DNA of 64,000 nucleotides from the NCBI RefSeq assembly GCF_000247815.1, contig NC_021677.1, positions 8,140,382-8,204,381 of the forward strand, given 5' to 3'. Below, one piece after another: positions 34,071 to 45,418 of this stretch. Every line of letters begins with the position of its first letter. The stretch's first letter is position 1. The DNA is from Ficedula albicollis (Eukaryota; Chordata; Aves; Passeriformes; Muscicapidae). A model generated the notes under the pieces. The model was not told where the DNA came from, did not search any database, and saw only the letters and a list, made by a program, of their open reading frames with translations. Position numbers and translations under genes: made by a program.

Positions 34071-37000
34071 CTGGGAGAGAGAGAAAGAGGCATCACAGGG
34101 CTGCTCAGGGGAGTGCTGCTGGGACAAGGGAATGAGATTTTGTCTGTGTTTATTTCCCAGAATCCCACAATAAACTGAGTTGGAAGAGACCCACAATGAT
34201 TGAGTCCAACTCAGCCCTGCACAGCACCATCCCCAAGAGACACCACATGCCCAAGGGGGTGAAAGGAGAGCGAGACAACTCTTCCTCTTACAATTCCAGT
34301 CTCTCCTGCATCCTTCTGCATTTCTGGGGGTTTATTTTTACTCACTGCACGATGTCTGCGAAGGCTGTGAGCAGAGGCTTGCACTGGTACTCGAGGCCAT
34401 GCTTGGCACACAGGGACTTCACCAGAGGGGCCACCTTCCAGTAGTTGTGCCGAGGCATGGAGGGGAACAGGCTGGGAACAGGACACAGGCAAGCTTCCTA
34501 AGAAATCCTAATCATTAGTACTGCCCAGGAATGACCCAGCTCACAAGGGGCTGGATCTGTAGCTACTCCCAGCTCCTCTTTCCCCCTGATGTGCTTTTAG
34601 CGCAAGGAACTCATAGGGATTTCCTGCTCTCCCTTCTGTTCTTTTCCACAGTTTGTCTCCAAATTAAATGATGTTTATGGAAGAAGCTGCTTTCCACTCC
34701 CTCCCTTTTTCCAGAAGTAGCCATCTCCACAGCACAGAGGAGGAGATAAGCCCATTCTTCATCCTTGCATATCTCACTCTATAGAGTAACAGCACAAAAG
34801 ATCAGCAGAGATGGCTTTAAACTCCTGTGGCAGACTAAAACCAGGTGCTTTAACTAGGACATTTCCACTGATCCTTAAAACCTACTACTTGGGATTGACT
34901 CTATTGCTGTCCTTGCATGGATCCTGACCCTGTTCCATTTTCTCTTGTCATCCTGTGGATCCAGTGAAAGTTTTGAATTACGTGATTCTCTTTAAGAGTT
35001 TCAAGTTTTAAAGACAAACTCATTGCTGCCCCACAACTATTTGTAGAATTCAGAGCAAAAAATAATAAGGAATGGAAAAAAAAAAAAGAGAAGGAAAAAT
35101 ATTTTTGAAAAAGAAGAGGGGGGGGAAAGAAAATTCACTTTTGAGGTGAGTACTCACTGATGCTCAATCTGGAAGTTGAGGTGCCCTGTGAACCAGTCAT
35201 TGAACAGTGACTGTTCCACATTGCAGGTTGCCTGGAGCTAGAGGAGGGGAGAGGAAAGCAAAGTCAGAGACAGATCACAGTATGTTTAGGAACCAGAGCT
35301 CGACCTGGATTTAATTTTGGATTGCCCATGAGTGTGTCAGTCATTGCCCATGACTGCTGTCCTCCTTTACCTTTTCCATGACTGAATCCATCAGCCTATA
35401 ACCTTCACCCCCCAGCCACCAACAGATTTCACCCTTAATGCAGAGTGACTTGCTTATGGTTAAAATTTGTACCTGTATGGCCACAATTCTTAAATAAAGA
35501 AAAATCTTCTACCTGAGTAGACATCCAGTCCAAATTCTTGTCGTAGTCAATATCCATTGGGATGTGGTTCATCTGTGAGACCCAGACAAACCAGCTGCTT
35601 TCCAGCATCCTGTGCAATGAGATGAGAGAATTTAGTGCTGGGTGAGCAGGTCAGCGAGGAGCCATTGAAGTAACAGCAGAGCCAGACTTAAAGACATGGC
35701 TGAATGCAAGTCTTGCTAAGCCAGCACCTGGAAGGGCTTCCAAACCCTGGAAGTTTCATATTTCCTTATGAAACTCATTTTTATTTCATGTGTTTTGTTA
35801 TAACACTGACTAGTGTTCAGCTTGTTTTATCTGTAGCCAAGGACCAAACTGGATTAGAATCAGTGAAATAATCCAAGGGGAGGCAGTGCTGTCCATTCAA
35901 GTCAGTGCTGCTGGATAATACCTGGGCATTTGCAAGCTCAGGCTAAGCTGTTTTGATTAAATGTTCTCTTTAAGCAGCAGCAGACTCAACACCCAAAGCA
36001 CTGAATGTTATATGAGGTAAATATTTCTCAATTTGGTCAGCACTCAGTGAAATTTCTTTGCTGCCACAGCTATGGGGCAACATAAAACTTACACTGGCAA
36101 TTGAACAAAACAATTTATGAAATTAAAAGTAGGCAAAAAATGAGGTGGTAAAGGAAAATGTGGAAATATAAACATAGAAAGGCAGGCAGGTACAGATGGA
36201 AAGAATGCATAGGGAAAAGGCTGAAGAGCCTTCTAAAGAGACATCACCTGAATATAAAATAATATGCCAGGAGACTCTTTGTTTCTAATAAAGATCCATA
36301 AGTATAAAAGAATCTGATGTAGAAGGTCAGCATCCAGGCCAAGTCCTACCAAAACCAGAGACAACAAGAAAAGCAGGTCTTTATAAATTACATGTGCTTA
36401 TTTCTTTTTTTAAGCTTCATAGTATAGATACAAGAGAACAGTTTCAGCTTTGACAGTTTTTTTTTCTGAATGGAATAACCTAAGGCAATCCAACACAAGC
36501 TAATGATACAGCTTGGTGAAAGAAGTGAATTTGAGCATTCTTGCCCAGTAAGGAGCTGGCTCCAAGGTTGAAGGTGCCCATCTGACCCCTTTTGGTCACA
36601 CAAGCAGCGGTACTCACCACCCAGTACTTCTTTGTGTAGGCAATGTAGAATGTGTGGCAGTGGAAGTAGGTAGGGAACAGGAGCGGAGGAAGAGCTGGGA
36701 AGAAAAATTCATCTCTGGTTACATGATGGACTGATTGACATCATCAGCCTGGGAGGGAAGGGTCCTGAATTCCTGCTCAATCTGGAGAACATTCCAGGTT
36801 AGGGTGTTGGTTTAGTGCCTTGGAACATTTATAGGTCTGTCCATTAATCTGAGAGTTCTTACAAACCTCAGATTTCATCTTAGGCTCTTGACTGAGGAGC
36901 AGCCACAAATGATTATTTGAGAAGTGGCTTCCACAGCCCAAAGCTTATCTGACTCCTTATTCTTTGGTGCAAAGCAGGGGAAAAACAGGAATGCATATGA

Positions 37001-39015
37001 AATCCCTTTTCTGTCAGGGATTTGGGGTTGAAGAACTCAAACTCATCCTTCCAAAAGGACATCTCACACTTAAAACAACCCCAAGAAACCAAAGAAAAGC
37101 AAACCAAAAACCCCCAAATCCACAGACTTTGATACTACTGAGAAATGCGGTGTGACATTGTAACCTAGAGCCTCTGTGGAGGTTGTGAGAGATCTGAGAT
37201 AGGATGGACAGGTCTTCAACTCTTCCAAAAATCTGGTTGTTATTATTTTGGCTTTTTATTGTGTTCTTTGACTCAGTCACTTTTGTTTTTCTCAAGTTCT
37301 CCAAGTCAAAAGTAGTATCTCCTAGCCCCTTTAATACCTCTCAGGGAATTGCAGGAGGATGAAGATACTCACTGATGAAGAAGTATTTGTGTTGGTGGTT
37401 GTAGGGCATGTATTTTTTCTTTTTGATGCCAAGCTGTGAAAAAAAAAACAGAAAAAAAAAAAAAAGGAGTGGAGACCAAGAAATTTGCACAGGTAATTTG
37501 CTCTTTTCCATTTATTTTCCAGAAGGACTCTTCTTGCACACTTCCCACAACCTTCATTCCTTGTTTCATGTTTCATTTTGTGAAGAATTGGCTATATCAA
37601 GGCTAAGTTATGTTAGTTCTCTTGTTTTCCCCCCTTATTTCTTCTCTGATTCTCTAAACGTAAATGGCAATTTCACTATGGCATGGAGAAAAATATTTCA
37701 CTGCTGTAGCTGCTGTGATGAGGTCTCAAGAACTGATGGGATCTACAGAAAAAGGGGTTCAGCACTCTTAGGTTGTCACTTCTGGAAGTGTCCAAGCAGG
37801 ACAAACCAGGAATATCCTACATGGTCCAACAAATTCTGCCCAACTGGAGTTCCAGGAACAGCCCCATGTTTTTCAGTCCTGCTGTTCCTATAACAGCAAA
37901 CTCTCCTAGAAGACATGGACACACCAAAGCCATGCGTCTGACTGAGCCTCATACATTAATATTAAAATAATAATCTCAGGCTGACTGCAGCCATGCCTTC
38001 CATGGATGTTTACAAGTTATCTAATGATCATTAATTACTGAGTTGTTGTTCTAGGTCATGAGGTTTCTCCAGCCATTAATGTGCTGGTGGATTTTCCACC
38101 CTATATACAATGCCTTTCCATCGTGTCTGCTTTATTTACATCAATGTATCAGCTGTTCAAGACATTCTTAAAGGGACTTAGTGTGAACTGTGGAGAAACA
38201 AATCTCTTCGCAGAAACTGCCATCACACCTTAGTTTTAGACTTCCCACGCCCACTCACTGACCTCCACAGAGAATTTCTTCCCCAAAGTGAAGAGGAAAG
38301 GGTGCATGTCAATGTCAGGGTCCTTGTGGAAGCAGTTGGGTTTGGCGTGGTGCTGGGAGTGCAGGAGAGTCCACCACTTGGCTGAGGCCCCCTGTTCAAG
38401 GGAAGAGCAAAGCATGAAAAGCACTTTCAGAGCCAGAATCCCCTCAGTTGACCCTAATCCTTCCCCCAGTGCTGCACATGTTCCACAGAGTCTTCCAAAC
38501 ACACAGTTTTACAGGAAAACCTTCAGAAGTTTTCCAGGGACTCACAATCAAATGGCACATCACAAACTTGTGTAGTAAGTGGTTCCATTTGGTTTTCCTG
38601 AATACTGAGAGGTGTCCTAAATCATGCTGTAACCAGGAAGCCTGGACCTGCAGGAGAAAAAGAAAACTTTGACGGGGAGGAAAACAGGAATTGAGGGCAG
38701 GATGGTGCCACACTCATCCTTTGCTTTGAAATATCAAGATTTAATTCTCAGATATTGCTCTAAAGTCACCAGCAGAATGGGACTGTGGAATCCTGACAGT
38801 CTCAAGGCTTCCCCCATAATATATCTTGCTGAAAGAATCCCAAACTAAGTTTAGTGTCAGCCTCCCACATGCAGAATTTCTTCTTAGTATCCAGATAGTG
38901 GCTGTGTTTTTATGACAAAGTGAAACTGTGCCAAGTGAGGAAACGAAGGACAAGAAACTGCTCTTGCGTGTGTGTGTGTGTGTGTGTGTGTGTGGCGAAG
39001 GACAAGAAACTGCTC

Positions 39016-39057
<42 letters not shown>

Positions 39058-42000
39058 GTTGATGCCAGATGCCAGTCCACACTGTGGAATTCATTACTCA
39101 CCTGGGAAATGGTCAGCAGCAGCAGGGAGAAAACAAAGGGCAGCAAGGATGTCCCAAAGTAGAAGAGGATGAGCCAGGCAGCTGTATCCAAGAGCAGGAT
39201 GTGAGCCAGGAGCAGGAAGAAGAAGAGTTGGTTTGGCTCCAGGAGTCCCATTCTCTCAACTGTAGCACGCAATTCCCGGAAATCTTTCACCAGCATTTCC
39301 TAGGGAACCACCAGGGTTACAAGTCTCTGGTTTTAGAGAGCAATGCTGCAGCCTCATAACCCAAAAACCACTTTAATGGGAGAAAGAGCAAAGGATCTGG
39401 CTAAAAAGGCAAAAGCTGGGTTTAATAAACATTATCATTGCTCTTCTACAGCTGTTTGTTGAGGACCCAGGCGCAGCCATCACAGTGTCTGCATCCCAAT
39501 CCCTAAAACAAATCCTCGGTGCTTTTTCCATCAAATCCTTGGCAGGCAGCAAAGGGCTCAGCTGGAAGTTGTGTTTAGTGGAGGTTGTACTTTGTGTGCA
39601 TGAACTTCTCATGCCACCTTGTGGTAGGTCTTTGGATTAAATGATCCCTTGTATTTGTCTTCACTCTTCCCTTCCCAGGATTTACAGGGGAGGGTTAAAT
39701 GCACCTACAGCTGAAGGAAAATATTTATTCTCCAAGACTATACCTTATCTTTTTGGTTAGTTCTTCCTCAAGGCAAGGGGAAGAAGAGGTGATAACTCTG
39801 CTATTGGTAGAGCAGCTGTGATAAGAAAAACTCATCTTCAGGAATCTCATTCTCAACCACATAATGTGGATTTAGACTCATATTCACACATTGTTTCAAA
39901 GTAGTAGCCCAAAAAATGTGAGATCCCATTGCTCCAGGAGCTATGCTGGTAGACAAGAACAAGGTGTAACCTCAGAATACTTCCCTTTAGTCTCCTTTGA
40001 TCTGCTTTATAAGGACAGACTTACATTTTTAGTAGGCTCAATGCTGGGTTGGTCAGGTGCCAGCTCCCCAATCTGAAGTGGCTTCAAGTACTTGCTCACC
40101 AGCACCTTGTCAACGTGGAATGCCACAAAGGCATCCTGCAAAAAAATATTAAAAAAATAAAAAATAAATTGCCTTTTGAATCACTCCATTCCCGGAAGTG
40201 TCCATGTCCAGTTTGAAGTAACCTGGTCTGGTGGAAGGCATCCTTCCTTTTTTATCCTTTGTGAGAGAACACCACAACAAAAAGCAACACCAAGAGGACT
40301 CCACAGTTTCAGTATCCAGTGTCACCCTTTCTAAAACGGTGGCATCAATTATACTAATTTTTTTCATTCCTCGGGTTTCTTTGCTTACTGAGAGCCTTCT
40401 GTGCGTCTAATCCTCTCCTGAGCTGCCACCTTTCATGGCTTTCTGCTTTTGGTTAAAATGTTCCAGTTCAATTAAGATAAATTCTTAATCTTTTGTAATA
40501 TGCATCCATAGGATTAAACAATGGACCTAATGCAAGATGGACAGACATGAAAGTGGCTTAGATCCTGCAGGGCTTAATGATTTGAACATGGAACCAACCT
40601 ACAAACAGTGGCTCAGATCCCAGAAACAAAATATCTGGTTCATCTGTTGTCTGGGATTTTCCAGCATGCTAAAATGAAAGAAATCTGGCAGTAGTAACTC
40701 GAGAAATGAGTGATAAAATTACAGAATGCAAAGTTCAACTACTACACAATTTGACATTTAAACTTGATGGACTGAAAATTATTTTGATTTCCATAAGCCT
40801 CAAATATCCCTTATATATGGAAAAAATTGCTGCTGCTCACAGCAACTGCACAAGCAGGACCAGGAGATAAGAGTAATCCTGAAGACTTAAGAATCACAGA
40901 ATGGTTTGGGTTGGAAGGGACCTTTGAAGCTCCTCTACTCCAATCCCCTGCAATGAGCAGGGGCATCTTCAACCACATTCAGTTGCTCCATCCAACCTGG
41001 CCTTGAGTGTGTCCAGGGATGGGGCATCTCTAGGTGACCTGTGCCAGTGTTTCACCACCCTCATCATCAAAACCTTCTTCCTTATATCCAATCTATATCG
41101 ATGTTCTTTTAGTTTAAAGCTATTCTCCTTTGTCCTGTCCCTCCAGACCCTTGCCCAAAGTCGCTTTCTGGTTCTCTTGGAGCCCTTTAGGTACTGGAAG
41201 AGGCTCTGAGCTCATTCCGGAGCCCTCTCTTCCTCAGGCTGACCACTCCCAGCTAGCAGAGGTGCTGCAGTCCCCTGAGCATCTCCATGTGCTCCCCTGG
41301 TCTCGCTCCAGCTGTTGCTCTCATTTATCCGGAGCAGCCGCTCCGATCCCGTTCCCGCGGGCTGCCTCTCCTCATCTGTCCTTTCCCATGGCATGGGGAT
41401 AGCGAGGCTTCGCTCCCCCGACCCTGTGCTGTACCCGATTCCCACTGAGGTCGCTCCCAAGCCCTCTCCGCACGGCTTTTCCCGGGTACCCTCCTGCGGC
41501 GCGCCCCTCTCCCGCATCCCCTCTCCGCTCACCGTGGCGTCCTGCCCGGCGTGGCTGACGAGGAGACGGGCCCCTCCCGGGTGCCTCCGGNNNNNNNNNN
41601 NNNNNNNNNNNNNNNNNNNNNNNNNNNNNNNNNNNNNNNNNNNNNNNNNNNNNNNNNNNNNNNNNNNNNNNNNNNNNNNNNNNNNNNNNNNNNNNNNNNN
41701 NNNNNNNNNNNNNNNNNNNNNNNNNNNNNNNNNNNNNNNNNNNNNNNNNNNNNNNNNNNNNNNNNNNNNNNNNNNNNNNNNNNNNNNNNNNNNNNNNNNN
41801 NNNNNNNNNNNNNNNNNNNNNNNNNNNNNNNNNNNNNNNNNNNNNNNNNNNNNNNNNNNNNNNNNNNNNNNNNNNNNNNNNNNNNNNNNNNNNNNNNNNN
41901 NNNNNNNNNNNNNNNNNNNNNNNNNNNNNNNNNNNNNNNNNNNNNNNNNNNNNNNNNNNNNNNNNNNNNNNNNNNNNNNNNNNNNNNNNNNNNNNNNNNN

Positions 42001-42488
42001 NNNNNNNNNNNNNNNNNNNNNNNNNNNNNNNNNNNNNNNNNNNNNNNNNNNNNNNNNNNNNNNNNNNNNNNNNNNNNNNNNNNNNNNNNNNNNNNNNNNN
42101 NNNNNNNNNNNNNNNNNNNNNNNNNNNNNNNNNNNNNNNNNNNNNNNNNNNNNNNNNNNNNNNNNNNNNNNNNNNNNNNNNNCCTCCTCCATCCCGGCCC
42201 GCTCACCGTGGCGTCCTGCCCGGCGTAGTGGCTGATGACCCGGGAGCCTCCCGGGTGTCTCCGGCAGAAGTGGCTGATGTCGTACACCTTCCTGTCGATC
42301 ACCAGCCAGCGCTCCTGCGGTGCCGGTCCCCGCCCGCTCCGCTGCCCGATCTCCTCCCAGGTGAGGCGCCGCATCCCCGCTGCGGGGGCTCTGTCCCTAT
42401 CCCCACCGCTGTCCCCACCGCTGTCCCCATCGCTGTGCCCATCGCTGTGCCCATCGCACACCTCCCCGCCGCCCCCCGGCGGTGCCAT
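34019..42488 (-). CDS. FADS1L: FADS1-like front-end fatty acid desaturase
   Basis: Front-end desaturases insert a double bond between the carboxyl end and an existing double bond of a polyunsaturated acyl-CoA in the ER membrane; an N-terminal cytochrome b5 domain passes the electrons. Twelve exons, minus strand: 42207-42488, 40025-40135, 39102-39299, 38546-38647, 38263-38391, 37373-37433, 36618-36694, 36248-36345, 35513-35609, 35158-35237, 34346-34471, 34019-34070. All have AG/GT borders and FADS1 exon lengths, totalling about 470 residues (human FADS1 444). Seen: cytochrome b5 HPGG in exon 1 and the second heme His (AFVAFH) in exon 2; histidine boxes HDLGH (exon 4), HSQHH (exon 5), QIEHH (exon 10). 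FADS1-like phrases are [13 protein letters not shown] and [13 protein letters not shown]. The first ATG (42488) has a good context (A at -3, G at +4); Met at 42374 is an alternative. It diverges from FADS1 in exons 7 and 8 and ends YLHK as FADS2 does, so a paralog is more likely than the orthologue; activity is not predictable. Confidence 0.9.
34150..34270 (-). mobile_element. CR1 LINE 3' remnant in desaturase intron 11
   Basis: The phrase around gagttggaagagacccacaa, then gagtccaactcagccctgc, is typical of a CR1 3' end read in reverse. Confidence 0.7.
34346..34471 (-). CDS. FADS1L: FADS1-like exon 11
   Basis: [19 protein letters not shown] to LTAFADIV; split His codons at both ends, as in FADS1. 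Confidence 0.94.
35158..35237 (-). CDS. FADS1L: FADS1-like exon 10, third histidine box
   Basis: [20 protein letters not shown] to NFQIEHH, with the QIEHH metal-binding box. FADS1 has FSGHL where this has FTGHL. Confidence 0.95.
35513..35609 (-). CDS. FADS1L: FADS1-like exon 9
   Basis: [20 protein letters not shown] to LDWMSTQ, close to the FADS1 exon (FLESNWFVWVTQMNHIPM). Confidence 0.95.
36248..36345 (-). CDS. FADS1L: FADS1-like exon 8 (transmembrane)
   Basis: [20 protein letters not shown] to YYFIFR; 33 residues counting the split Arg, equal to FADS1, but divergent in its second half. Confidence 0.88.
36618..36694 (-). CDS. FADS1L: FADS1-like exon 7 (transmembrane)
   Basis: [20 protein letters not shown] to KKYWV; the length matches FADS1 but the usual IGPPALLP start is replaced by TLPPLLFP. 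One of the most diverged exons. Confidence 0.85.
37373..37433 (-). CDS. FADS1L: FADS1-like exon 6
   Basis: [20 protein letters not shown], with the conserved [12 protein letters not shown] phrase; the following codon is split. Confidence 0.93.
38263..38391 (-). CDS. FADS1L: FADS1-like exon 5, second histidine box
   Basis: [20 protein letters not shown] to LGKKFSVE, 43 codons. The box reads HSQHH. The usual WWNHxHFQHH context has become [10 protein letters not shown]: the HxxHH ligands stay, but the preceding Asn-His pair is lost. Confidence 0.93.
38546..38647 (-). CDS. FADS1L: FADS1-like exon 4, first histidine box
   Basis: [20 protein letters not shown] to FVMCHLI, 34 codons, with the HDLGH box. 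Confidence 0.94.
38964..39056. repeat. Two (TG)n arrays in a short tandem duplication, desaturase intron 3
   Basis: Two TG arrays, each preceded by the same 21-base phrase (aaggacaagaaactgctc and what follows), so a flank-plus-microsatellite unit has been duplicated. On the gene's sense strand the arrays are (CA)n and begin about 45 bases after the exon 3 donor. Confidence 0.95.
39102..39299 (-). CDS. FADS1L: FADS1-like exon 3 (first transmembrane helices)
   Basis: 66 codons. [20 protein letters not shown] is close to FADS1, followed by hydrophobic helices. Donor gtgagt. Confidence 0.95.
40025..40135 (-). CDS. FADS1L: FADS1-like exon 2
   Basis: 37 codons, [20 protein letters not shown] to IEPTKN. 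It contains the second heme-binding His of the cytochrome b5 domain. Confidence 0.93.
40888..41212 (-). mobile_element. CR1 LINE 3' fragment in desaturase intron 1
   Basis: Classic reverse-oriented CR1: tail around aatcacagaatggtttgggt, then the 3' UTR and the end of ORF2. It abuts the second exon 1 region. Confidence 0.9.
41533..41590 (-). CDS. Second, partial desaturase exon 1 (cytochrome b5 end)
   Basis: Read on the minus strand it encodes [19 protein letters not shown] followed by a GTGAGC donor, parallel to [19 protein letters not shown] at the end of the exon at 42207-42488. The heme motif HPGG, the phase (0) and the splice site are kept, but the sequence has diverged. The 5' part is lost in the N gap. 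It could be an alternative first exon, the first exon of a second tandem desaturase, or a dead copy. Confidence 0.75.
41591..42182. other. Assembly gap (592 N)
   Basis: Unsequenced bases between the two desaturase first exons, in GC-rich sequence. Confidence 1.
42207..42488 (-). CDS. FADS1L: FADS1-like exon 1 (start and cytochrome b5 domain)
   Basis: 94 codons from [10 protein letters not shown] to HYAGQDAT, donor gtgagc. [20 protein letters not shown] and the following GG form the cytochrome b5 core. The segment before residue 39 contains a 12-base tandem repeat encoding DGHS/GGDS units; if translation starts at the Met at 42374 this part is 5' UTR. Confidence 0.88.
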
Positions 42489-42800
42489 CCTGCCTCCTGC
42501 CCTCCTCCCTCCCGCAGCTCCAGCCCCGCATCCCGCTCCGCCGTTCCATTTAAGGGGGACCCGCCCCGGAGCAGCTCCCCGCCTCCTCCACCCTCTCCAG
42601 CTCCTCGGGGTTGGGTTTGCCCCCCCAAAATCGCCCTCTTCCTGCCCTGGTTCTGCATCCCCAGTGCCCAAAGGTGAGGGTACCTGACTGCTTAGGAGGG
42701 TGCTCAGCAACTTCATTCTGTTCCCAGGACGGGCTCAGATAGGGAAAACTTCCCTTAAAATACTCCTCTGGTTAACCAGAAAACATGAATATCGCTCCAT
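42489..42800 (-). promoter_or_regulatory. FADS1L: GC-rich 5' region of the desaturase
   Basis: GC- and CpG-rich sequence fading to AT-rich by about 42,750, consistent with a CpG-island promoter upstream of the first ATG. No individual element is clear enough to name. Confidence 0.45.
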
Positions 42801-44073
42801 ACCTTCACTTTTGACGTTACAGTCCACAAACCCCTTGGATGAAACATGAATTAAACATATTCTTAGGTCCTACTAAAAAAAACCTAACAGCCGAACCACA
42901 CCAATCTCCAGAAAACTCAGTATAATATGTAGCACCTGGTGAAAACCCTGTATTTCAGTCCAGTTTTCCAACTCACAGTGAGCAGGGAGCTCCCACAGAG
43001 CCCATGGCAGGAATTATCCTCGAAGCCCTGCCCTGGATGCTTCTGTCACCTGGGATAAACCTGGGATGGCACACAAGGAATGTTGTACCAGGTCCTGATG
43101 GCAGGTTGTGAAACTGCTGTTTCTTCCCCTCCCACTGTCCCCTTCATGTTTGTAAAATTATGAATTAGACTTGGGGACTCCAGGAAATGAGCATTAATTG
43201 CAGAACAACACTTGGTGCCTCTTCTCCTTTCCCTCAAAACAGTCACAGCATCCACATAATTTTCTCTTGTCAAAACAGACCCAATCTTGAAAATTCAAAA
43301 CTGTGATTGACTGAATGATTTCTTTATCCTATAAAAACCCCCCTGTTAAAACCCATATCAGCAACAACCCAGATGGAGGAGCCCACAATTGGGACAGGCT
43401 TTTCTAAGTACATTAATTAATTTATCTGAGATACCATCTTTTGATGATTAGTTAATTTGAATGAATTTTTTTACACTTATAACATTTCTCATGCATCTAC
43501 TTGCCTTTTTTTTCTTTTTTTTTTCCAATGCTTGTTTGCTCTTGAGTCTACTTGTGCTGGTAAAGCTCACACTTGATAATGATTCTGCAGTCTAGATTTC
43601 CAAAAGAAATGTTGATGCAAAATAAGCAATCTCATCTAGTTATCTCAATGAAGTTGTTTACACAATATTTCTGGCTCTTCTCCTCTACAGAAGGGTGTGA
43701 TGCTAAAGCTGATTTCTCAGCCTAGCTCCCATAGACAGCCAGTGCAATAAAGTGCCTTAAAAATAAGTTTAATAGTTGTTACCATCAACCTGTTTCATTG
43801 CTTGTCTCCGTTGACAGTAGGTACCTTTTCCTCCTGATTCCTGGGCTTTGACGTGCCTTTAGGCTCATATTTGGTGCTTTTTGCAGAATGTGCTTTTAGA
43901 ACATTTGGGATAAACCACTTCCAGCGCATCAGCACACACCCTCAGGAGTGCAGCACAACTTGCTCCTTTTAGCTTCCCCTTTTACACTGAATACTCAATA
44001 ATGAATATTCAGCAGAAAAGGAGGAAGAATCCAGTCCATCCTTGTCCTGTGTTCATACCTCCTCAGTTGATTT
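42801..44073. other. Intergenic, no feature seen
   Basis: No recognised exon, repeat family or RNA gene. Confidence 0.5.
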
Positions 44074-44250
44074 ATGGAATTATTAAGATGGGGAAAGACT
44101 TCTGAGATCAACAAGTCCAACCTTCAAGGTCATCAGCCCGACATTTCTCTGACCCTGAAATCCTGCACAAGGTTAAATAGCTCCCACTGGGTCAGTGAGA
44201 GAAGCAGGGAAAAGCTTCCTCCCCAAAGGATTTTTAGTGTATGGAGCACA
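44074..44250 (-). mobile_element. CR1-like 3' remnant
   Basis: The phrase around gaaagacttctgagatcaac followed by aagtccaacc is a CR1 3' end in reverse orientation; the remainder is decayed. Confidence 0.55.
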
Positions 44251-44304
44251 CAAAATAACCCCAAACACCACGACTTCTGTGCACAATTCCAGTCCCAAAG
44301 GACC

Positions 44305-44520
44305 TCCAAGAGAGCTGGAGATGGACTTTTTACAGGGGCCTGGAGTGACAGGACAAAGGGGACGGCTTCAAACTGCCAGAGGGCAGGGTTAGATAGGATA
44401 TTGGGAAGAAATTCTTCCCTGTGATGGTGGTGAGGCCCTAGCAGAGGCTGTTCAAAGAAGCTGTGGCTGCCCCATCCCTGGAAGTGTTCCCAGGCCAGGT
44501 TGGACAAGGCTTGAACCTGG
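44305..44520 (+). mobile_element. CR1 LINE 3' fragment
   Basis: + strand ORF2 C-terminus (around gacaaaggggacggcttcaa and gatattgggaagaaattctt) followed by the early 3' UTR; the tail is missing. Confidence 0.85.
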
Positions 44521-45418
44521 GGATTTCAGGAGACAAGCAAGAGCTTAGCTGGAGCTTTAGATTTTTTAAAAGTTGCCTTCAAGTGCCCAAAATGGTAGCA
44601 AGGTTTTAAGATCTTACATGAATTTGTGTCAAGCCCTTGGATAACTGAAGCTTTCATTCCCTCAGGATGAGCCAGGTAAGCTGCTGAGAGAAGAAGCTGG
44701 CTGTCACCTGCAGAACACTTATGACATTATCACTGTGTCAGACATTCTCTGATAGGAATGCTGATAACAGCACCCAGCTCCATTGTGGCAGCAGGTCCTT
44801 ACAACAGGACAATCCATTTGGGATCAAGCCCTTCATCTATCTTCAAAGCAGACCTTACATCACCAAGATTCCAGCTCCTCAGTTTTTTACTCTCATTAAA
44901 CAGCACTGATTGGTTATGGAAACTGTATTTTCACATTAAGCAGCACTAACTGGTTTTGCAACCTGTCTTTTCACAATGAAGATGTCAACTGCTAAAAAGA
45001 TAAGCATCAAATTATGGCTCTATAACTACCTGATAACCATTGTTCCTTCACGCATCCCACATTTTAATGCTCCTGTAATCCAGTCTTCCTTTCCTTGTAG
45101 TGTACCAAAGCTGCATGATGGTCCTTTTTGGAACTTTTGTCTTAATACATATGTTACCAAGCCTGAAAAAAAAAAATTGGGGCAAAGCTAGATGGACTTT
45201 TTGTGCAGATTAAAATCTGATTTTTTCCAAACTGAGCTGTTGCACTTCCTAAGTGGTGAATATATTTGCTGACTACCAAAGGAGCTCCATTAGTTCCCTT
45301 TCTGCAAGTCATGAATGTGACAGATTCTGGAGAGAAATGTTGATTAGATGATTGACACCCAAGGCATGAGGAGGTCAAGCACCTTCATAAATGTACAAGC
45401 AGGAATCTCCTCTCTCTC
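44521..45418. other. Intergenic, no feature seen
   Basis: No recognised exon or repeat family. Confidence 0.5.

Noticed and set aside
41315..42235. Long frames crossing the N gap (plus strand)
   Set aside because: Their length comes from translated N; the coding signal is on the minus strand.
42207..42488. FADS2 as the identity of the desaturase
   Set aside because: The sequence around the b5 domain ([14 protein letters not shown]) and exon 3 ([10 protein letters not shown]) matches FADS1 phrases and not the FADS2 ones (GQRVIGHYAGEDAT, ALRKTAEDMN), although the YLHK end is FADS2-like.
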